DNA of 64,000 bases from JAMXLO01 sp963812505 (GCA_963812505.1 CAWEVM010000015.1:372001-436000); one strand, 5' to 3'; positions 35,138-44,352 are shown, counted from the first letter of the stretch. Program-made: numbers and translations. Notes: generated by a model from the sequence alone, not told the origin.

Positions 35138-36403
35138 ATGACGGAAGCCCCTCGCGAGACGCCAACCCCTGACAGGACGCATGACGCGACCACCAGCGCC
35201 TCAAGCTGGCAGGTCACACTTTGGGCCATGGTGGGCATTCAGTTCATCATGACAATGTCATTCAGCTTCCTCAGCCCGATCATGCCGCTGTTCCTGCCGA
35301 AGCTCGGCGTCACGACCGAGGCCGGTATCGATCTGTGGTCCGGCATCCTGAACGGCTCTACCTCGTTCGTCGCCGCCTTCACCTCGCCGCTGTGGGGACG
35401 CCTCGCCGACCGTTACGGGCGCAAGCCGATGCTGATCCGCTCGAGCTGCGCGATCGCGGTCTTCACCGCCTTCATGGGTCTGTCTCAGAACGTCTGGCAG
35501 TTCTTCGCCGCCCGAGCCCTGATGGGCGTGTTCGCCGGTTTCTCCTCGACCGCGATGGCGCTGGTGGCGAGCCAGGTACCCGAACAGCGCCTCGGCTACG
35601 CACTTGGCTGGCTCAGCACCGGACAACTGGTGGGCTCGCTGATAGGGCCGGTCATCGGTGGCGTGCTCGCCGATGTCACCGGCAGCTTCCGGATCCCCTT
35701 CTACTGCACCTCCGGCGTGACCTTCGCCGCGGTCTTCCTGGTATGGCGCGGCGTGCGCGAGCGCTTCGTGCGACCCGATGCCTCGCATCAGCGGCGTTCC
35801 GGTCTGCGCGGCCTCGCGCTCATGATCGGTGCCGCCGGAATTTTGCCGCTGTTCTTCGTGCTGTTCATGGCGCAGTTCAGCACGCGCGCGGTGCAGCCGG
35901 TGGTGACGCTGTTCGTGCAGGAGATTGTCGGCAATCAGCCCAACCTGGCGACCCTCGGCGGCCTGGCGTTCTCCGTCACTGGGCTCGCCGGCATGATGGC
36001 GGTGCCGCTGCTCGGCAAGCACAGCGACGAGATCGGCTATCGCCGCGTGCTGCTGATTTGCCTGGCGGGCGCCACGCTGACCAGCCTGCCCCAGGCCTTC
36101 GCCGGCAGCTACTGGACGTTCGTCATCGAGCGTTTCGGCGTCGGTCTGTTCATCGGCGGCATCCTGCCCACGGCGAACGCACTGATCGGGCGCATGGTGG
36201 ACCGGGCCAGCCGCGGCACGGTGTACGGCATGACTGCGTCCGCGACGTTTCTCGGCAACTCGCTGGGGCCGCTGACCGGCGGCGCGATCGCCGCCTCGTT
36301 CGGGCTGCGCTGGGTCTTCCTGATCACCGCGGCACTGCTGCTGGCAAACCTGATCTGGGTGTATCTGACCGTGCCGGAATATGCCGGCGAACGGAGGGCA
36401 TAG
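35138..36403 (+). CDS. MFS transporter (DHA1 / multidrug-like)
   Basis: A 421-aa transporter with 12 hydrophobic segments. Motif A between TM2 and TM3 is PLWGRLADRYGRKPMLIRS; a second-half copy reads PLLGKHSDEIGYRRVLLI. The motif-C-like GPVIGGVLAD follows in TM5, typical of drug:H+ antiporters of the TetA/Bcr group. Start ATG 35138 or 35108; the first TM (QVTLWAMVGIQFIMTMSFSF) follows a hydrophilic leader. Substrate unknown. Confidence 0.9.
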   Translation: MTEAPRETPTPDRTHDATTSASSWQVTLWAMVGIQFIMTMSFSFLSPIMPLFLPKLGVTTEAGIDLWSGILNGSTSFVAAFTSPLWGRLADRYGRKPMLIRSSCAIAVFTAFMGLSQNVWQFFAARALMGVFAGFSSTAMALVASQVPEQRLGYALGWLSTGQLVGSLIGPVIGGVLADVTGSFRIPFYCTSGVTFAAVFLVWRGVRERFVRPDASHQRRSGLRGLALMIGAAGILPLFFVLFMAQFSTRAVQPVVTLFVQEIVGNQPNLATLGGLAFSVTGLAGMMAVPLLGKHSDEIGYRRVLLICLAGATLTSLPQAFAGSYWTFVIERFGVGLFIGGILPTANALIGRMVDRASRGTVYGMTASATFLGNSLGPLTGGAIAASFGLRWVFLITAALLLANLIWVYLTVPEYAGERRA

Positions 36404-36416
36404 CGGCGCGCTGAAG

Positions 36417-36929
36417 CTACTGGTCGTGCGATTCCTGTCCGTGCTGGATCATCTGAAGAATCCACGCCCGGCTGGCGCCCTCATCGAAATGCGACTGCAG
36501 TAACAGCCGGCAATTGTGATCGATCAGGTGGCGAAGCGTGGAATTGAGACTCTGTGTGGCTCCGTCCACCAGCTTCGCACGGTCGTCCGCGCTCACCTGC
36601 GGTATCTGCTTGAGGTGCTCGCGAACATACGGCGCACCCCCGCGGTCAACCAAGGCATCGGTAAAGACCTCGATGACCTGTTGCAGAACAGGAATATCGC
36701 TGTCGTCGAGACTGCATTGCGTGAGCGCTGGCAACACCGAGCCCGCCGTCAGCCCCGCCTCATACGACGGGTCCTCCTGGGCGTTGACCTCCGGAAGTTC
36801 CATCGCCAGGCGTCGAACACACTCCCAGCACTGGGGGCTTTTCGGGTCAGCGCGAGCGCTGGCTCCCGCCCAAGCCGCAATCAAGGCCGCAAGACAAAAC
36901 GTCGTCATGGTGATGGACGGAAAGCGCAT
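36417..36929 (-). CDS. Exported protein of unknown function
   Basis: A 170-aa protein with a clear signal peptide (MTTFCLAALIAAWAGASARA). The mature part is helical with a CWECVRRL motif just after cleavage, two further Cys (QCS, NC), and YVREHLKQIPQVSADDRAKL. I recognise no family. It converges with the MFS gene with 13 bp between stops. Confidence 0.65.
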   Translation of the reverse strand: MRFPSITMTTFCLAALIAAWAGASARADPKSPQCWECVRRLAMELPEVNAQEDPSYEAGLTAGSVLPALTQCSLDDSDIPVLQQVIEVFTDALVDRGGAPYVREHLKQIPQVSADDRAKLVDGATQSLNSTLRHLIDHNCRLLLQSHFDEGASRAWILQMIQHGQESHDQ

Positions 36930-37034
36930 TTATCGCCAGGTCATTTCGGAGTTGCGGCATCGGCGGAGTGAGCATGGCCTCGGACGTCATAACCCGCTAG
37001 TTCCGGCATTTCCTGCCGCTGGAAAGGCTGAACA

Positions 37035-38426
37035 ATGGGCACACGTGCGGGCGCAATCGGACGCGCGCTGGAATTCTTCGACGGCACCGGCTTTCGCGAC
37101 CGGCTGGCGAAACTGGTGGCCATTCCCAGCACGTCGCAGGACCCTGGCCACGAGGCCGACGTCCAGCGCTACCTCGACGGCGCGATCAGACCATGGCTGG
37201 AACGGTTGGGATTCGCTGTGGCCATTCACCCCAATCCGCAGCCGGGATTCGGCCCGATCCTCACCGCCGAACGTCTGGAGGATCCGGGACGTCCGACCAT
37301 CCTGACCTACGGCCATGCCGATACCGTCCGCGGCCTGGAGGACCAATGGCGCGACGGCCTCGATCCGTGGCGACTGACCGAGGAAGTGGATCGTTGGTAC
37401 GGCCGCGGCACCGCCGACAACAAGGGCCAGCACGCAGTGAACCTCTCGGCGCTCGAGGCGGTGCTCGCGGAGCGCGACGGCAAACTCGGCTTCAATCTGA
37501 AGCTGGTGCTGGAGAGTTGTGAGGAACGCGGCTCGGTGGGCCTGCGAGACTTCGTCGCCGCGCACAAGGACGAACTCGCCGCCGACGTGTTGATCGGCAG
37601 CGACGGTCCGCGTGTGATGCCCGACACGCCGACCATTGCCACCGGCACGCGCGGCACCTTCCATTTCGACCTCGTCGTCGACCTGCGCCCGGGCGGCGTG
37701 CATTCCGGCCATTGGGGCGGGCTGACCACCGATCCCGCAGTGGTGCTGACCCACGCGCTGAGCACCATCGTCGATCGCCACGGCCGCATCATGGTGCGCG
37801 ACTGGCTGCCGCGAAACGGCCTGCCGGCCAGCGTCCGCGCTGTGCTCGCCGGCTGCGAGGTCGGCGGTGGCGGCGAGGCGGCATCGATCGATCCCGGCTG
37901 GGGCGAGCCGGGATTGACGGCGGCCGAGAAGATCTACGGCTGGAACAGCTTCATCGTGTTGGCGATGGTTTCCGGCAGGCCGGAGAACCCGGTGAATGCA
38001 GTAGCGCCCAACGCCCGCGCGCATTGCCAGATCCGCTACACGGTCGACACCGACCCCGCGACATTCGCCCCCACACTGCGCCGGCACCTCGATGCCGAAG
38101 GCTTCTCCGGCGTGCGCATCGAGAACCCCGGCATCCGCATGCCAGCAAGCCGCACCGACCCGTCACATCCCTGGGTCCGCTGGACCGTCGCCTCGATGGA
38201 GCAATCGCTCGGCCAGCGCATCCAGGTCATCCCCAATTCGTCGGGCGGCCTGCCGGGCGATGTCTTCGTCGATCACCTGGGCGTCGCGCTGATCTGGGTG
38301 CCGCACAGCTACAACGGGTGCAAGCAGCACGGCCCTGACGAGCATTTTCTGATTGCTCCGGCCCGCGAGGGTATCGCCGCGTTCGCTGGCATCTGGTGGG
38401 ATCTCGGTGAGCCGCGAACGCCGTGA
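37035..38426 (+). CDS. M20 family metallopeptidase / deacylase
   Basis: A 463-aa di-zinc hydrolase of the M20 family (acetylornithine deacetylase, succinyl-DAP desuccinylase, carnosinase-like). Ligand and catalytic motifs: LTYGHADTV near residue 92 (His, Asp), GRGTADNKGQ near 125 (bridging Asp), LESCEERGS near 160 (catalytic Glu and ligand Glu), SDGPR near 190, and the C-terminal ligand His in CKQHGPDEHF near 435. The length and the large dimerisation domain (HSGHWGGLTTDPAVVL) fit the dipeptidase-like subgroup. Substrate unknown. Confidence 0.92.
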   Translation: MGTRAGAIGRALEFFDGTGFRDRLAKLVAIPSTSQDPGHEADVQRYLDGAIRPWLERLGFAVAIHPNPQPGFGPILTAERLEDPGRPTILTYGHADTVRGLEDQWRDGLDPWRLTEEVDRWYGRGTADNKGQHAVNLSALEAVLAERDGKLGFNLKLVLESCEERGSVGLRDFVAAHKDELAADVLIGSDGPRVMPDTPTIATGTRGTFHFDLVVDLRPGGVHSGHWGGLTTDPAVVLTHALSTIVDRHGRIMVRDWLPRNGLPASVRAVLAGCEVGGGGEAASIDPGWGEPGLTAAEKIYGWNSFIVLAMVSGRPENPVNAVAPNARAHCQIRYTVDTDPATFAPTLRRHLDAEGFSGVRIENPGIRMPASRTDPSHPWVRWTVASMEQSLGQRIQVIPNSSGGLPGDVFVDHLGVALIWVPHSYNGCKQHGPDEHFLIAPAREGIAAFAGIWWDLGEPRTP

Positions 38427-38697
38427 GGCAGCGCCGGCCGAACACCATCGATTAATACGAAAGCCGTTGAGCGACGTCAGAAATACGCCATTATTAACAC
38501 GCATAACACGCGGTCATAACGCATTGGCCATATATCCGGATTGCTATTTCCCGGCGGATCGTCTCTGCTTTTACTCGAAGCCACAGAGATAGAAACGATT
38601 TTGCTATTATTGCAAATAATAACCGGAGGCGTCAAGTTCAAAATCGGGCTCGAGATCGATGCCGCGGACAAACGCAAAACGACAAGGAGTGGTTCAT
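38427..38697. other. AT-rich intergenic region with a palindrome
   Basis: About 270 bp, clearly richer in A and T than its surroundings from about 38440 to 38640. It contains ATTAATAC, CCATTATTAAC and a 17-bp palindrome (38605-38621). No gene is convincing here; it reads as a promoter region for the 77-aa gene at 38698. Confidence 0.55.
38605..38621. promoter_or_regulatory. Palindrome TATTATTgcaAATAATA
   Basis: Seven-base perfect arms with a 3-bp centre, in an AT-rich patch 77 bp upstream of the 77-aa gene. It looks like an operator or nucleoid-protein site; no known consensus is claimed. Confidence 0.4.
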
Positions 38698-38931
38698 ATG
38701 ATGCCCGCAATGCCCCGCAGTGCTAACGGAGAACACATAGGTCCCTCATACCATGAGTTGCTGTTGGCCCTGGTCGAGGGAGAGAGGGTGGCCTTGGACA
38801 TTGGCTCCGACTGGCCGTCAGTTCCGAGCGAGGTTCGGTTCCCGCTGCTGAAATGGGCCCACGACGCGCACAGGCTGCTCGATCAATGCGAGATGGACGT
38901 GGCGGCAACCAACACTGACGAGCCTGGTTAA
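38698..38931 (+). CDS. Small protein of unknown function
   Basis: A 77-aa acidic protein (HIGPSYHELLLALVEGERVA, then SEVRFPLLKWAHDAHRLLDQ). AAGGAG lies eight bases before ATG 38698, supporting translation. No family recognised. It is preceded by an unusually AT-rich upstream region and its stop overlaps the stop of the convergent isomerase gene by 4 bp. Confidence 0.6.
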   Translation: MMPAMPRSANGEHIGPSYHELLLALVEGERVALDIGSDWPSVPSEVRFPLLKWAHDAHRLLDQCEMDVAATNTDEPG

Positions 38932-39545
38932 CCCGCGCCGCGCCGGCGCAGCACCGCGTCGCGGATCAACGGCATGCGGTCGTTGCCGAAATACATGTCG
39001 TCGCCGCCGACGAACATGGTCGGCGAGCCGAAGCCGCCGCGGTCGATCAGCTCCTGCGTGATCGCGCGCAGCTTGTCCTTGATGGCCTGCTGCTCGACGC
39101 CGGCGAGGAACCTGTCCGCATCGATACCGACCTTATCGCAGATCTCGCGCAGCACCGGGATTTGCGAGATGTCCTTGTCGTCGCCCCAATAGGCCTCGAA
39201 CGTCGCCAGCGCGAATGGCACCAACTTGCCCTCGGGCTCCAGCAGAATACAGCCACGCATGGCGCGGACGCTGTTCACGGGGAACACGGTCGGCCGGTAG
39301 TGCATGCGAATGCCAAGGTGGCGCGCCCAGTCCTGCTGATCCTTCTTGCCGTAGGCGACCTTCGCCGCCACCGGCTTCTCGCGTGAGTTGTGCACGCTTG
39401 GATTGACTGCGTTGAACACCCCGCCCACCAGAATCGGGCGCCAGGCGATGTCGATGCCCAACTCCTTCTGCATCAGCAGAAGATTATGGAAAGCGAAATA
39501 CGTCCACGGGCTCGAGCAGTCGAAGAAGCATTCAACGTCCGCCAT
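38928..39545 (-). CDS. 2-hydroxychromene-2-carboxylate isomerase-like (DsbA fold)
   Basis: A 205-aa kappa-class-GST-like protein. ECFFDCSSPWTYFAFHNLL at the N-terminus carries the Ser in the CxxS-like active site, WRPILVGGVFNAVN follows, and GGFGSPTMFVGGDDMYFGNDRM near the C-terminus is the glutathione/substrate loop of HCCA isomerases. These act in naphthalene-type aromatic breakdown, but close relatives have other roles. Start ATG 39545. A GST-like gene lies upstream on the same strand, separated by a GC-rich repeat. Confidence 0.9.
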   Translation of the reverse strand: MADVECFFDCSSPWTYFAFHNLLLMQKELGIDIAWRPILVGGVFNAVNPSVHNSREKPVAAKVAYGKKDQQDWARHLGIRMHYRPTVFPVNSVRAMRGCILLEPEGKLVPFALATFEAYWGDDKDISQIPVLREICDKVGIDADRFLAGVEQQAIKDKLRAITQELIDRGGFGSPTMFVGGDDMYFGNDRMPLIRDAVLRRRGAG

Positions 39546-39560
39546 GACAACTCCCAAATT

Positions 39561-39604
39561 CCACTCCCCCTCCCCTCGCGGGAGGGAGTTGGGGGGGAGG
39601 GGGC
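39561..39604. repeat. GC-rich palindromic repeat, copy 2
   Basis: CCACTCCCCCTCCCCTCGCG followed by GGAGGGAGTTGGGGGGGAGG and GGGC. Intergenic between the GST-like gene and the isomerase gene. Confidence 0.8.
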
Positions 39605-39633
39605 CGGTCCGCCCCCTCCACCCTTACTTCCCG

Positions 39634-40356
39634 CTACGCCGGCACCGGCCGCGCCCGCTGGTTATAAAGAATCTTCGCCCGCCGCTCGCGTTCCTCCGCC
39701 GGCAGTTTGGACTGATCCTCCGACAACTCCGCGCCCGCCGCCATGCCACGCTGCACCCCGGGCCGCGCACCGAGTTCCTCGAACCAGCGCTTGAAATACT
39801 TGAACTCCTCGATCTCCTGGCCCTGCGCCTTCCAGTTCACCGTCCAGGGGTAACTGATCATGTCAGCGATCGTGTACTCGTCGCCGGCCAGATAGCGGCT
39901 CTCGTACAGCCGGTTATTGAGCACGCCGTACAGCCGATTCGCCTCGTCGGTGAAGCGGGTCACCGCATAGGACTGGTCACCCTTGGTGTCGCCCAGCCGC
40001 CGGAAGTGACCACATTCGCCGCTCTTCGGCCCCTGGTTGGCCATCTGCCAGATCAGCCACTGAATAACCTGATACCTGGGCCGCATCGCCTGTGGAAAGA
40101 ACCTGCCCTCCTTCTCGGCGATATACAGCATGATCGCGCCAGATTCGAAGACGGCGATGGGTTCGCCCCCGCCCTTCGGATCATGATCCACCAATACCGG
40201 CATCCGGTGGTTCGGGTTCATCTTGAGGAATTCCGGCGTGAACTGGTCACCGCGCCCGATATTACATGGCACGATCTTGTACTGCGCTCCCAGCTCCTCC
40301 AACAGGATTGTCACTTTCTTGCCATTTGGGGTCGGCCAATAGTGAACATCGTACAT
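39634..40356 (-). CDS. Glutathione S-transferase family protein (YghU/Ure2p-like)
   Basis: A 240-aa GST. The opening HYWPTPNGKKVTILLEELG is the Nu-class/Ure2p-like thioredoxin domain, with HRMPVLVDHD and the AVFESGAIMLYIAE glutathione-binding Glu-Ser near residue 75, then the helical domain (LAGDEYTIADMISYPW, N-capping box). Members act as disulfide-bond or peroxide reductases with two glutathiones. Start ATG 40356. Same strand as the HCCA isomerase-like gene. Confidence 0.92.
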   Translation of the reverse strand: MYDVHYWPTPNGKKVTILLEELGAQYKIVPCNIGRGDQFTPEFLKMNPNHRMPVLVDHDPKGGGEPIAVFESGAIMLYIAEKEGRFFPQAMRPRYQVIQWLIWQMANQGPKSGECGHFRRLGDTKGDQSYAVTRFTDEANRLYGVLNNRLYESRYLAGDEYTIADMISYPWTVNWKAQGQEIEEFKYFKRWFEELGARPGVQRGMAAGAELSEDQSKLPAEERERRAKILYNQRARPVPA

Positions 40357-40540
40357 GGTTCTGCCCCTCTGCCTCGCTTGGCCCCAGTCAAATTGGGCCC
40401 GAACGCCACCATGCCACAGGCGCGGGCATTGAAAAGTCCCCCAATTCCTTGGGCCCGACTGCAAGAAATGCTTGTCCTGAGGGACAAACCGTGATTCCGT
40501 CACAATGCAAGACAAACTGCAACAGCGAGTTGGTGTGAGC

Positions 40541-40897
40541 ATGGCAGCAAAAAAGGCGCCCGTGGCCAAGTCCGCGGCGAAGACCCCCAAGGCGGCAGCG
40601 CCGGCCAAATCGGCCGCGCAGGCCACCGTGACCCTCAAACATCTGGCGGCGTCGCTCTCCGAGAGCCACGACATGCCAAAGAAGCAGGCCGACGCCATGC
40701 TGGTGGACATGGTGGGCCTGGTCGCGAAGCACCTCAAGAGAGGCGACCGCATCCGCATCGCCGGCCTCGGCGTCCTTCAGGTCAGGAAGCGCGCTGCCCG
40801 CATGGGCCGCAATCCGGCGACCGGCGAGGCAATCAAGATAAAGGCCAGCAAAAAGGTCGCCTTCCGTGTCGCCAAGGAGTTGAAGGAAGCCGTCTGA
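40541..40897 (+). CDS. HU-family DNA-binding protein with basic N-terminal tail
   Basis: A 118-aa nucleoid protein. The last 90 aa are an HU/IHF fold with the beta-arm signature MGRNPATGEAIKIKASKK. The first 30 or so are Lys/Ala/Pro-rich (KKAPVAKSAAKTPKAAAPAK), like histone-H1-type tails in some bacterial HU proteins. The conserved DNA-intercalating Pro in RNP is present. Start chosen at ATG 40541; an upstream ATG (40505) would add 12 residues. No clear ribosome site. Likely a stand-alone gene. Confidence 0.9.
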   Translation: MAAKKAPVAKSAAKTPKAAAPAKSAAQATVTLKHLAASLSESHDMPKKQADAMLVDMVGLVAKHLKRGDRIRIAGLGVLQVRKRAARMGRNPATGEAIKIKASKKVAFRVAKELKEAV

Positions 40898-41290
40898 ATC
40901 CCCCGAGCGCACCGGCCGGATCAAGCCTGATATGACGCGATGGTCCTCCGGGCGAGGGCGGGTGCGACCCCGAATGCACCTGCCCCTCGCCGGCAGTCAG
41001 CTGCCGTTCGCGGCTTGAATAAGGCCTCGGCCAGTGCGGCGGCGCTATAAACTGGGTCCCCACAGCCAACACGAAGTCTAGAATGTGAAACGCGAAGAGG
41101 CCGGCAGGTTGGTGCCGGTCTTTTCTCGTTTCAGCTCAAGTCTCCCCGTGCATGTGTCGGGATGCGCGACGCGGCAGCGTCCTTGGGCCGGATGGAAGAG
41201 CGCCACGAATAATCGTCCAGGCTGTTCACTGGATCACAGCGCCATGCGTGCGCGATCGCCATCCTGCCCGAAGTGAGACGGAGGAGACCG
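40898..41290. other. Intergenic region without a convincing gene
   Basis: About 390 bp after the HU-like gene. Only short overlapping frames with no family character. A GACGGAGGAG ribosome site at its right end serves the 26-aa frame that follows. Confidence 0.5.
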
Positions 41291-41371
41291 ATGCGCGCTT
41301 ATGTCACCGCTGCCGGAATGGCTTTGGGTCTGGTCGCTGTGTGGGCCGCTCTGGCGCCATTCGTCGCCTGA
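41291..41371 (+). CDS. Candidate 26-aa single-pass membrane peptide
   Basis: MRAYVTAAGMALGLVAVWAA then LAPFVA and TGA. An Arg followed by about 22 hydrophobic residues makes a plausible single TM segment. GGAGGA lies five to six bases before the ATG, one of the better ribosome sites in this part of the window. No function known. It could be chance, but the combination is suggestive. Confidence 0.45.
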   Translation: MRAYVTAAGMALGLVAVWAALAPFVA

Positions 41372-41978
41372 GATCCGGTGGCTCGCCATCCACAGGCCCG
41401 GTCCGCCAGGTCGGTGCCTAACCGAGTGCACCCAGCGGCCGCTGCTGGGGCCGCCAAGCCAAGCTGGGTCCAGCCGTTTCTGTGCAACAACTTTTTAATA
41501 GCTATTCGACCTGGCGATGTGCAATTCTTTGGTCTGGGAGCGCGTATTAGGATGGCTGGGCCAATGTGGGTGATGGCTGGGGTCATGAGCTGGCCGCCGA
41601 TATTCTATTCCGCGCTCGCGCTCGTACTGCTGTGCAAATGGACGCTTTGGTTTCCTGCCATGGTGCTCCGGCATGGCCTTCACGGCGCTCTTGATGCCGC
41701 CCTGACCTGCCCCGGCGGAGTGGCCGGGCGATCCCTCACCCTTCGACACACGAACCGGATGTCCGGCCCCGAGCCGAAGGGAGCGGCGGGCGTCGGCGTG
41801 TAACGCTGGGACACCTCGACGCTTATATTTCCTCCAATTGAGCTGCTGCCAAGCGGTCCGTGCCTCAAGCCATAGCGCACGCTGAAGCATCAGAGCGTTG
41901 ACGTGGACTTCCAATGGGTGGCGATCTCGCCACCGCAGTCATTGAGGGATCCACAACAACTTTCCGAGGCGTTGCGAA
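41372..41978. other. Intergenic region without a convincing gene
   Basis: About 600 bp before the molybdopterin-binding subunit gene. Two overlapping opposite frames of about 140 codons are present but neither has a ribosome site or recognisable motif. A short AT-richer patch lies near 41495-41560. Confidence 0.5.
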
Positions 41979-44270
41979 ATGGAATACAGATACACGGGCC
42001 GCCGCGAGGACCGCAGACTGGTGACCGGCGCCGGGATGTTCACGGCGGACCGGGATCGCCCCGGCATGCTGCACGCGGCCTTTCTGCGCACCGATCGGGC
42101 GCATGCCCGGATCGTCAGCACCGACGTGGTCGCGGCGCAGGCCGCGCCTGGGGTGCGCGCGGTGTTGACTGGGGCCGACATGCAGGAAGCCGGCTACACT
42201 CGCGGCCTGCCGCTCAAGCCGCTCGGTCGCGGCGATCCGCTCAAAGCGATCATCGCACCCGCGCTCGCCTTGGGCTATGTGCGTTACGTCGGCGAGCCGG
42301 TTGCCGTCGTCGTAGCCGATTTGCCGCACGCGGCCGAGGATGCCTGCGAACTGATCCAGATCGACTACGATTTGCTGCCAGCGGCAGTGAGCGGCCCTGC
42401 GGCACTCGCTCAAGGCGCGCCACTGCTGCACCCGGAAATTCCCGGCAATCTCTGCTACGAGACCGACTACGGCGATAGGGAGGCAGCACAAGCCGCCTTT
42501 GCCGCCGCCAGCCACGTGGTCCGGCTCGCGCAGGAGAGTGGCCGCGTCGTCGGCAACCCGATGGAGCCAAAGGCCGCCTTGGTCGCGTGGGACGGCAACA
42601 TTCTCGAGTTGTGGAGCCCGAGCCAGGGCATGACGGGCATGCGGGACGGCCTCGCCGCACTCGTGGGGCTGACACCGGACCGGGTGCGTGTCCACGCGCA
42701 AGATGTCGGCGGCGCCTTCGGCATCCGCGGAGCAGCTTATCAGGAATATGCCGCTCTGGCCTTGGCCGCGAGGCAAATCGGGCGACCGGTGAAATGGATC
42801 GCGAGCCGGTCGGAGACGTTCCTCAGTGACTATCACGGCCGCGCCGTTTCCATGATGGCGGAGCTGGCGCTCGATGCAGAGGGATGCTTCCTCGCCATCC
42901 GGCATGATTGGATCTGTGATATCGGCGCCTACCCCACGGCGGCAGGGCCGTTCACCAATACCTTTAACGCCCCGCTGATGGCGACAGGTGCCTACCGCAT
43001 CCCCGCCGTGCATGGGCGCACCCGCCTCGCCGTCACCAACACCGTGCCGATCACCGCATATCGCGGCGCCGGGCGGCCGGACATGGCGTACATGGTAGAG
43101 CGCCTGGTCGACGAGGCGGCCATTCAGACCGGCATCGACCGCATCACGCTGCGCCGCCGCAACCTGATCCCACGCGACTCCTTCCCCTACGCCATCGCAG
43201 CCGCTCCGGTGCCAAGCGCCTATGACAGCGCCGATTTCGGCGCACTGCTCGACATTGCCTTGGCGGAATCGAATTGGGACACATTCCCTGAGCGCCGAGC
43301 CGAGGCGGCCCGGCGTGGGCGACTGCGCGGGATCGGCTGCGCCCTGTTCATCGAACCGGCCGGGGGCGTGGCTCCCTCCGACGACGTCGCACTCACGTTC
43401 GAGGCCGACGGCAGCATTCTGTTGCACGAGGTGGCGATCGCCTCGGGGCAGGGCCATGAGACCGTATTGCCGGAGATCGTTGGCCACGCTTTGGGGATCG
43501 ACCCGCTGCGCATCACCCTGCGGGCCGGGCGCCAGGATGGCCCGGCCCAAAAGGGCGCAGGCGCTTTCGGATCGCGCAGCATGATGTCTCAAGGCGCGGG
43601 CAGCGCGGCGGCGGCGGTCGAAGTGTTGCGTAAAGGCAAGGAGCTGGCGTCCGAAACACTCGAGGCGGCGCCGGTCGACATCCGCTACGCCGAGGGGGAC
43701 TTCGTCGTCGACGGCACCGACCGCCGCGTCAGCCTGGCTGAGCTGGCCAGGCTGCATCCCGGTCAGCTCGATACCACGGTGGCCTATCCGTCACCCAGGT
43801 CCTACCCATCCGGCGCCCACATCGCCGAAGTGGAGATCGATCCGGAGACGGGCACGACCGAAATCGTCGGCTACGTATCGATCGACGACTGCGGCATGGT
43901 GGTGAACCAAACCCTGCTGAACGGACAGGTCCTGGGCGGCCTGATCCAAGGCCTCGGGCAGGTCTTCGGCGAACTCTGCGTCTATACCGAGGACGGCCAG
44001 ATCGTGACGGCCAGCTTCATGGACTACACCATGCCGCACGCCGATCTGCTCCCGCAGGTGACGATCAAGACCGTACCGGTCCCGTCGCCCAACAACCAGC
44101 TCGGCGTGAAGGGCGTCGGCGAGGCGGGCACGGTAGGCTCGCTGCCGACGGCGATGAACGCCGTGTTGGACGCACTGCGGCCCGAGGGTGTCACTCATCT
44201 GGACATGCCAGCGTCCGCCCAGCGCGTCTGGCAGGCCTTGCGGGATGCCAACCACTCGGCCACCTCTTGA
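41979..44270 (+). CDS. Xanthine dehydrogenase/CO dehydrogenase-like molybdopterin-binding large subunit
   Basis: A 763-aa molybdenum hydroxylase large subunit. N-terminal domain RREDRRLVTGAGMFTADRDR, then DVGGAFGIRGAAYQEYAALA near residue 240, active-site loop ITAYRGAGRPDMAYMVERL near residue 352 (the AYRGAGR form of 'form II' enzymes, not the AYxCSFR of true aerobic CO dehydrogenase), ASGQGHETVLPEIVGHALG, and the C-terminal LGVKGVGEAGTVGSLP with the conserved catalytic Glu. So it likely oxidises an organic substrate. No FAD or 2Fe-2S subunit gene is adjacent in the window, which is unusual. It ends 7 bp from tRNA-Val on the opposite strand. Confidence 0.92.
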   Translation: MEYRYTGRREDRRLVTGAGMFTADRDRPGMLHAAFLRTDRAHARIVSTDVVAAQAAPGVRAVLTGADMQEAGYTRGLPLKPLGRGDPLKAIIAPALALGYVRYVGEPVAVVVADLPHAAEDACELIQIDYDLLPAAVSGPAALAQGAPLLHPEIPGNLCYETDYGDREAAQAAFAAASHVVRLAQESGRVVGNPMEPKAALVAWDGNILELWSPSQGMTGMRDGLAALVGLTPDRVRVHAQDVGGAFGIRGAAYQEYAALALAARQIGRPVKWIASRSETFLSDYHGRAVSMMAELALDAEGCFLAIRHDWICDIGAYPTAAGPFTNTFNAPLMATGAYRIPAVHGRTRLAVTNTVPITAYRGAGRPDMAYMVERLVDEAAIQTGIDRITLRRRNLIPRDSFPYAIAAAPVPSAYDSADFGALLDIALAESNWDTFPERRAEAARRGRLRGIGCALFIEPAGGVAPSDDVALTFEADGSILLHEVAIASGQGHETVLPEIVGHALGIDPLRITLRAGRQDGPAQKGAGAFGSRSMMSQGAGSAAAAVEVLRKGKELASETLEAAPVDIRYAEGDFVVDGTDRRVSLAELARLHPGQLDTTVAYPSPRSYPSGAHIAEVEIDPETGTTEIVGYVSIDDCGMVVNQTLLNGQVLGGLIQGLGQVFGELCVYTEDGQIVTASFMDYTMPHADLLPQVTIKTVPVPSPNNQLGVKGVGEAGTVGSLPTAMNAVLDALRPEGVTHLDMPASAQRVWQALRDANHSATS

Positions 44271-44277
44271 AAAACGA

Positions 44278-44352
44278 TGGTGGGTGCGACTGGGATTGAA
44301 CCAGTGACCCCCGCCGTGTGAAGACGGTGCTCTGCCGCTGAGCTACGCACCC
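44278..44352 (-). tRNA. tRNA-Val (anticodon CAC)
   Basis: On the minus strand GGGTGCG and CGCACCC form the acceptor stem, followed by the encoded CCA. The D arm is GCTC-AGCGGCA-GAGC, the anticodon arm CCGTC-TTCACAC-GGCGG (one G-T pair) gives anticodon CAC reading GTG, and the T arm is ACTGG-TTCAATC-CCAGT. All arms fold, so it is a complete tRNA. Confidence 0.95.

Noticed and set aside
41378..41914. Two overlapping open frames of about 140 codons on opposite strands
   Set aside because: No motif, no ribosome site and composition typical of chance frames in GC-rich DNA.
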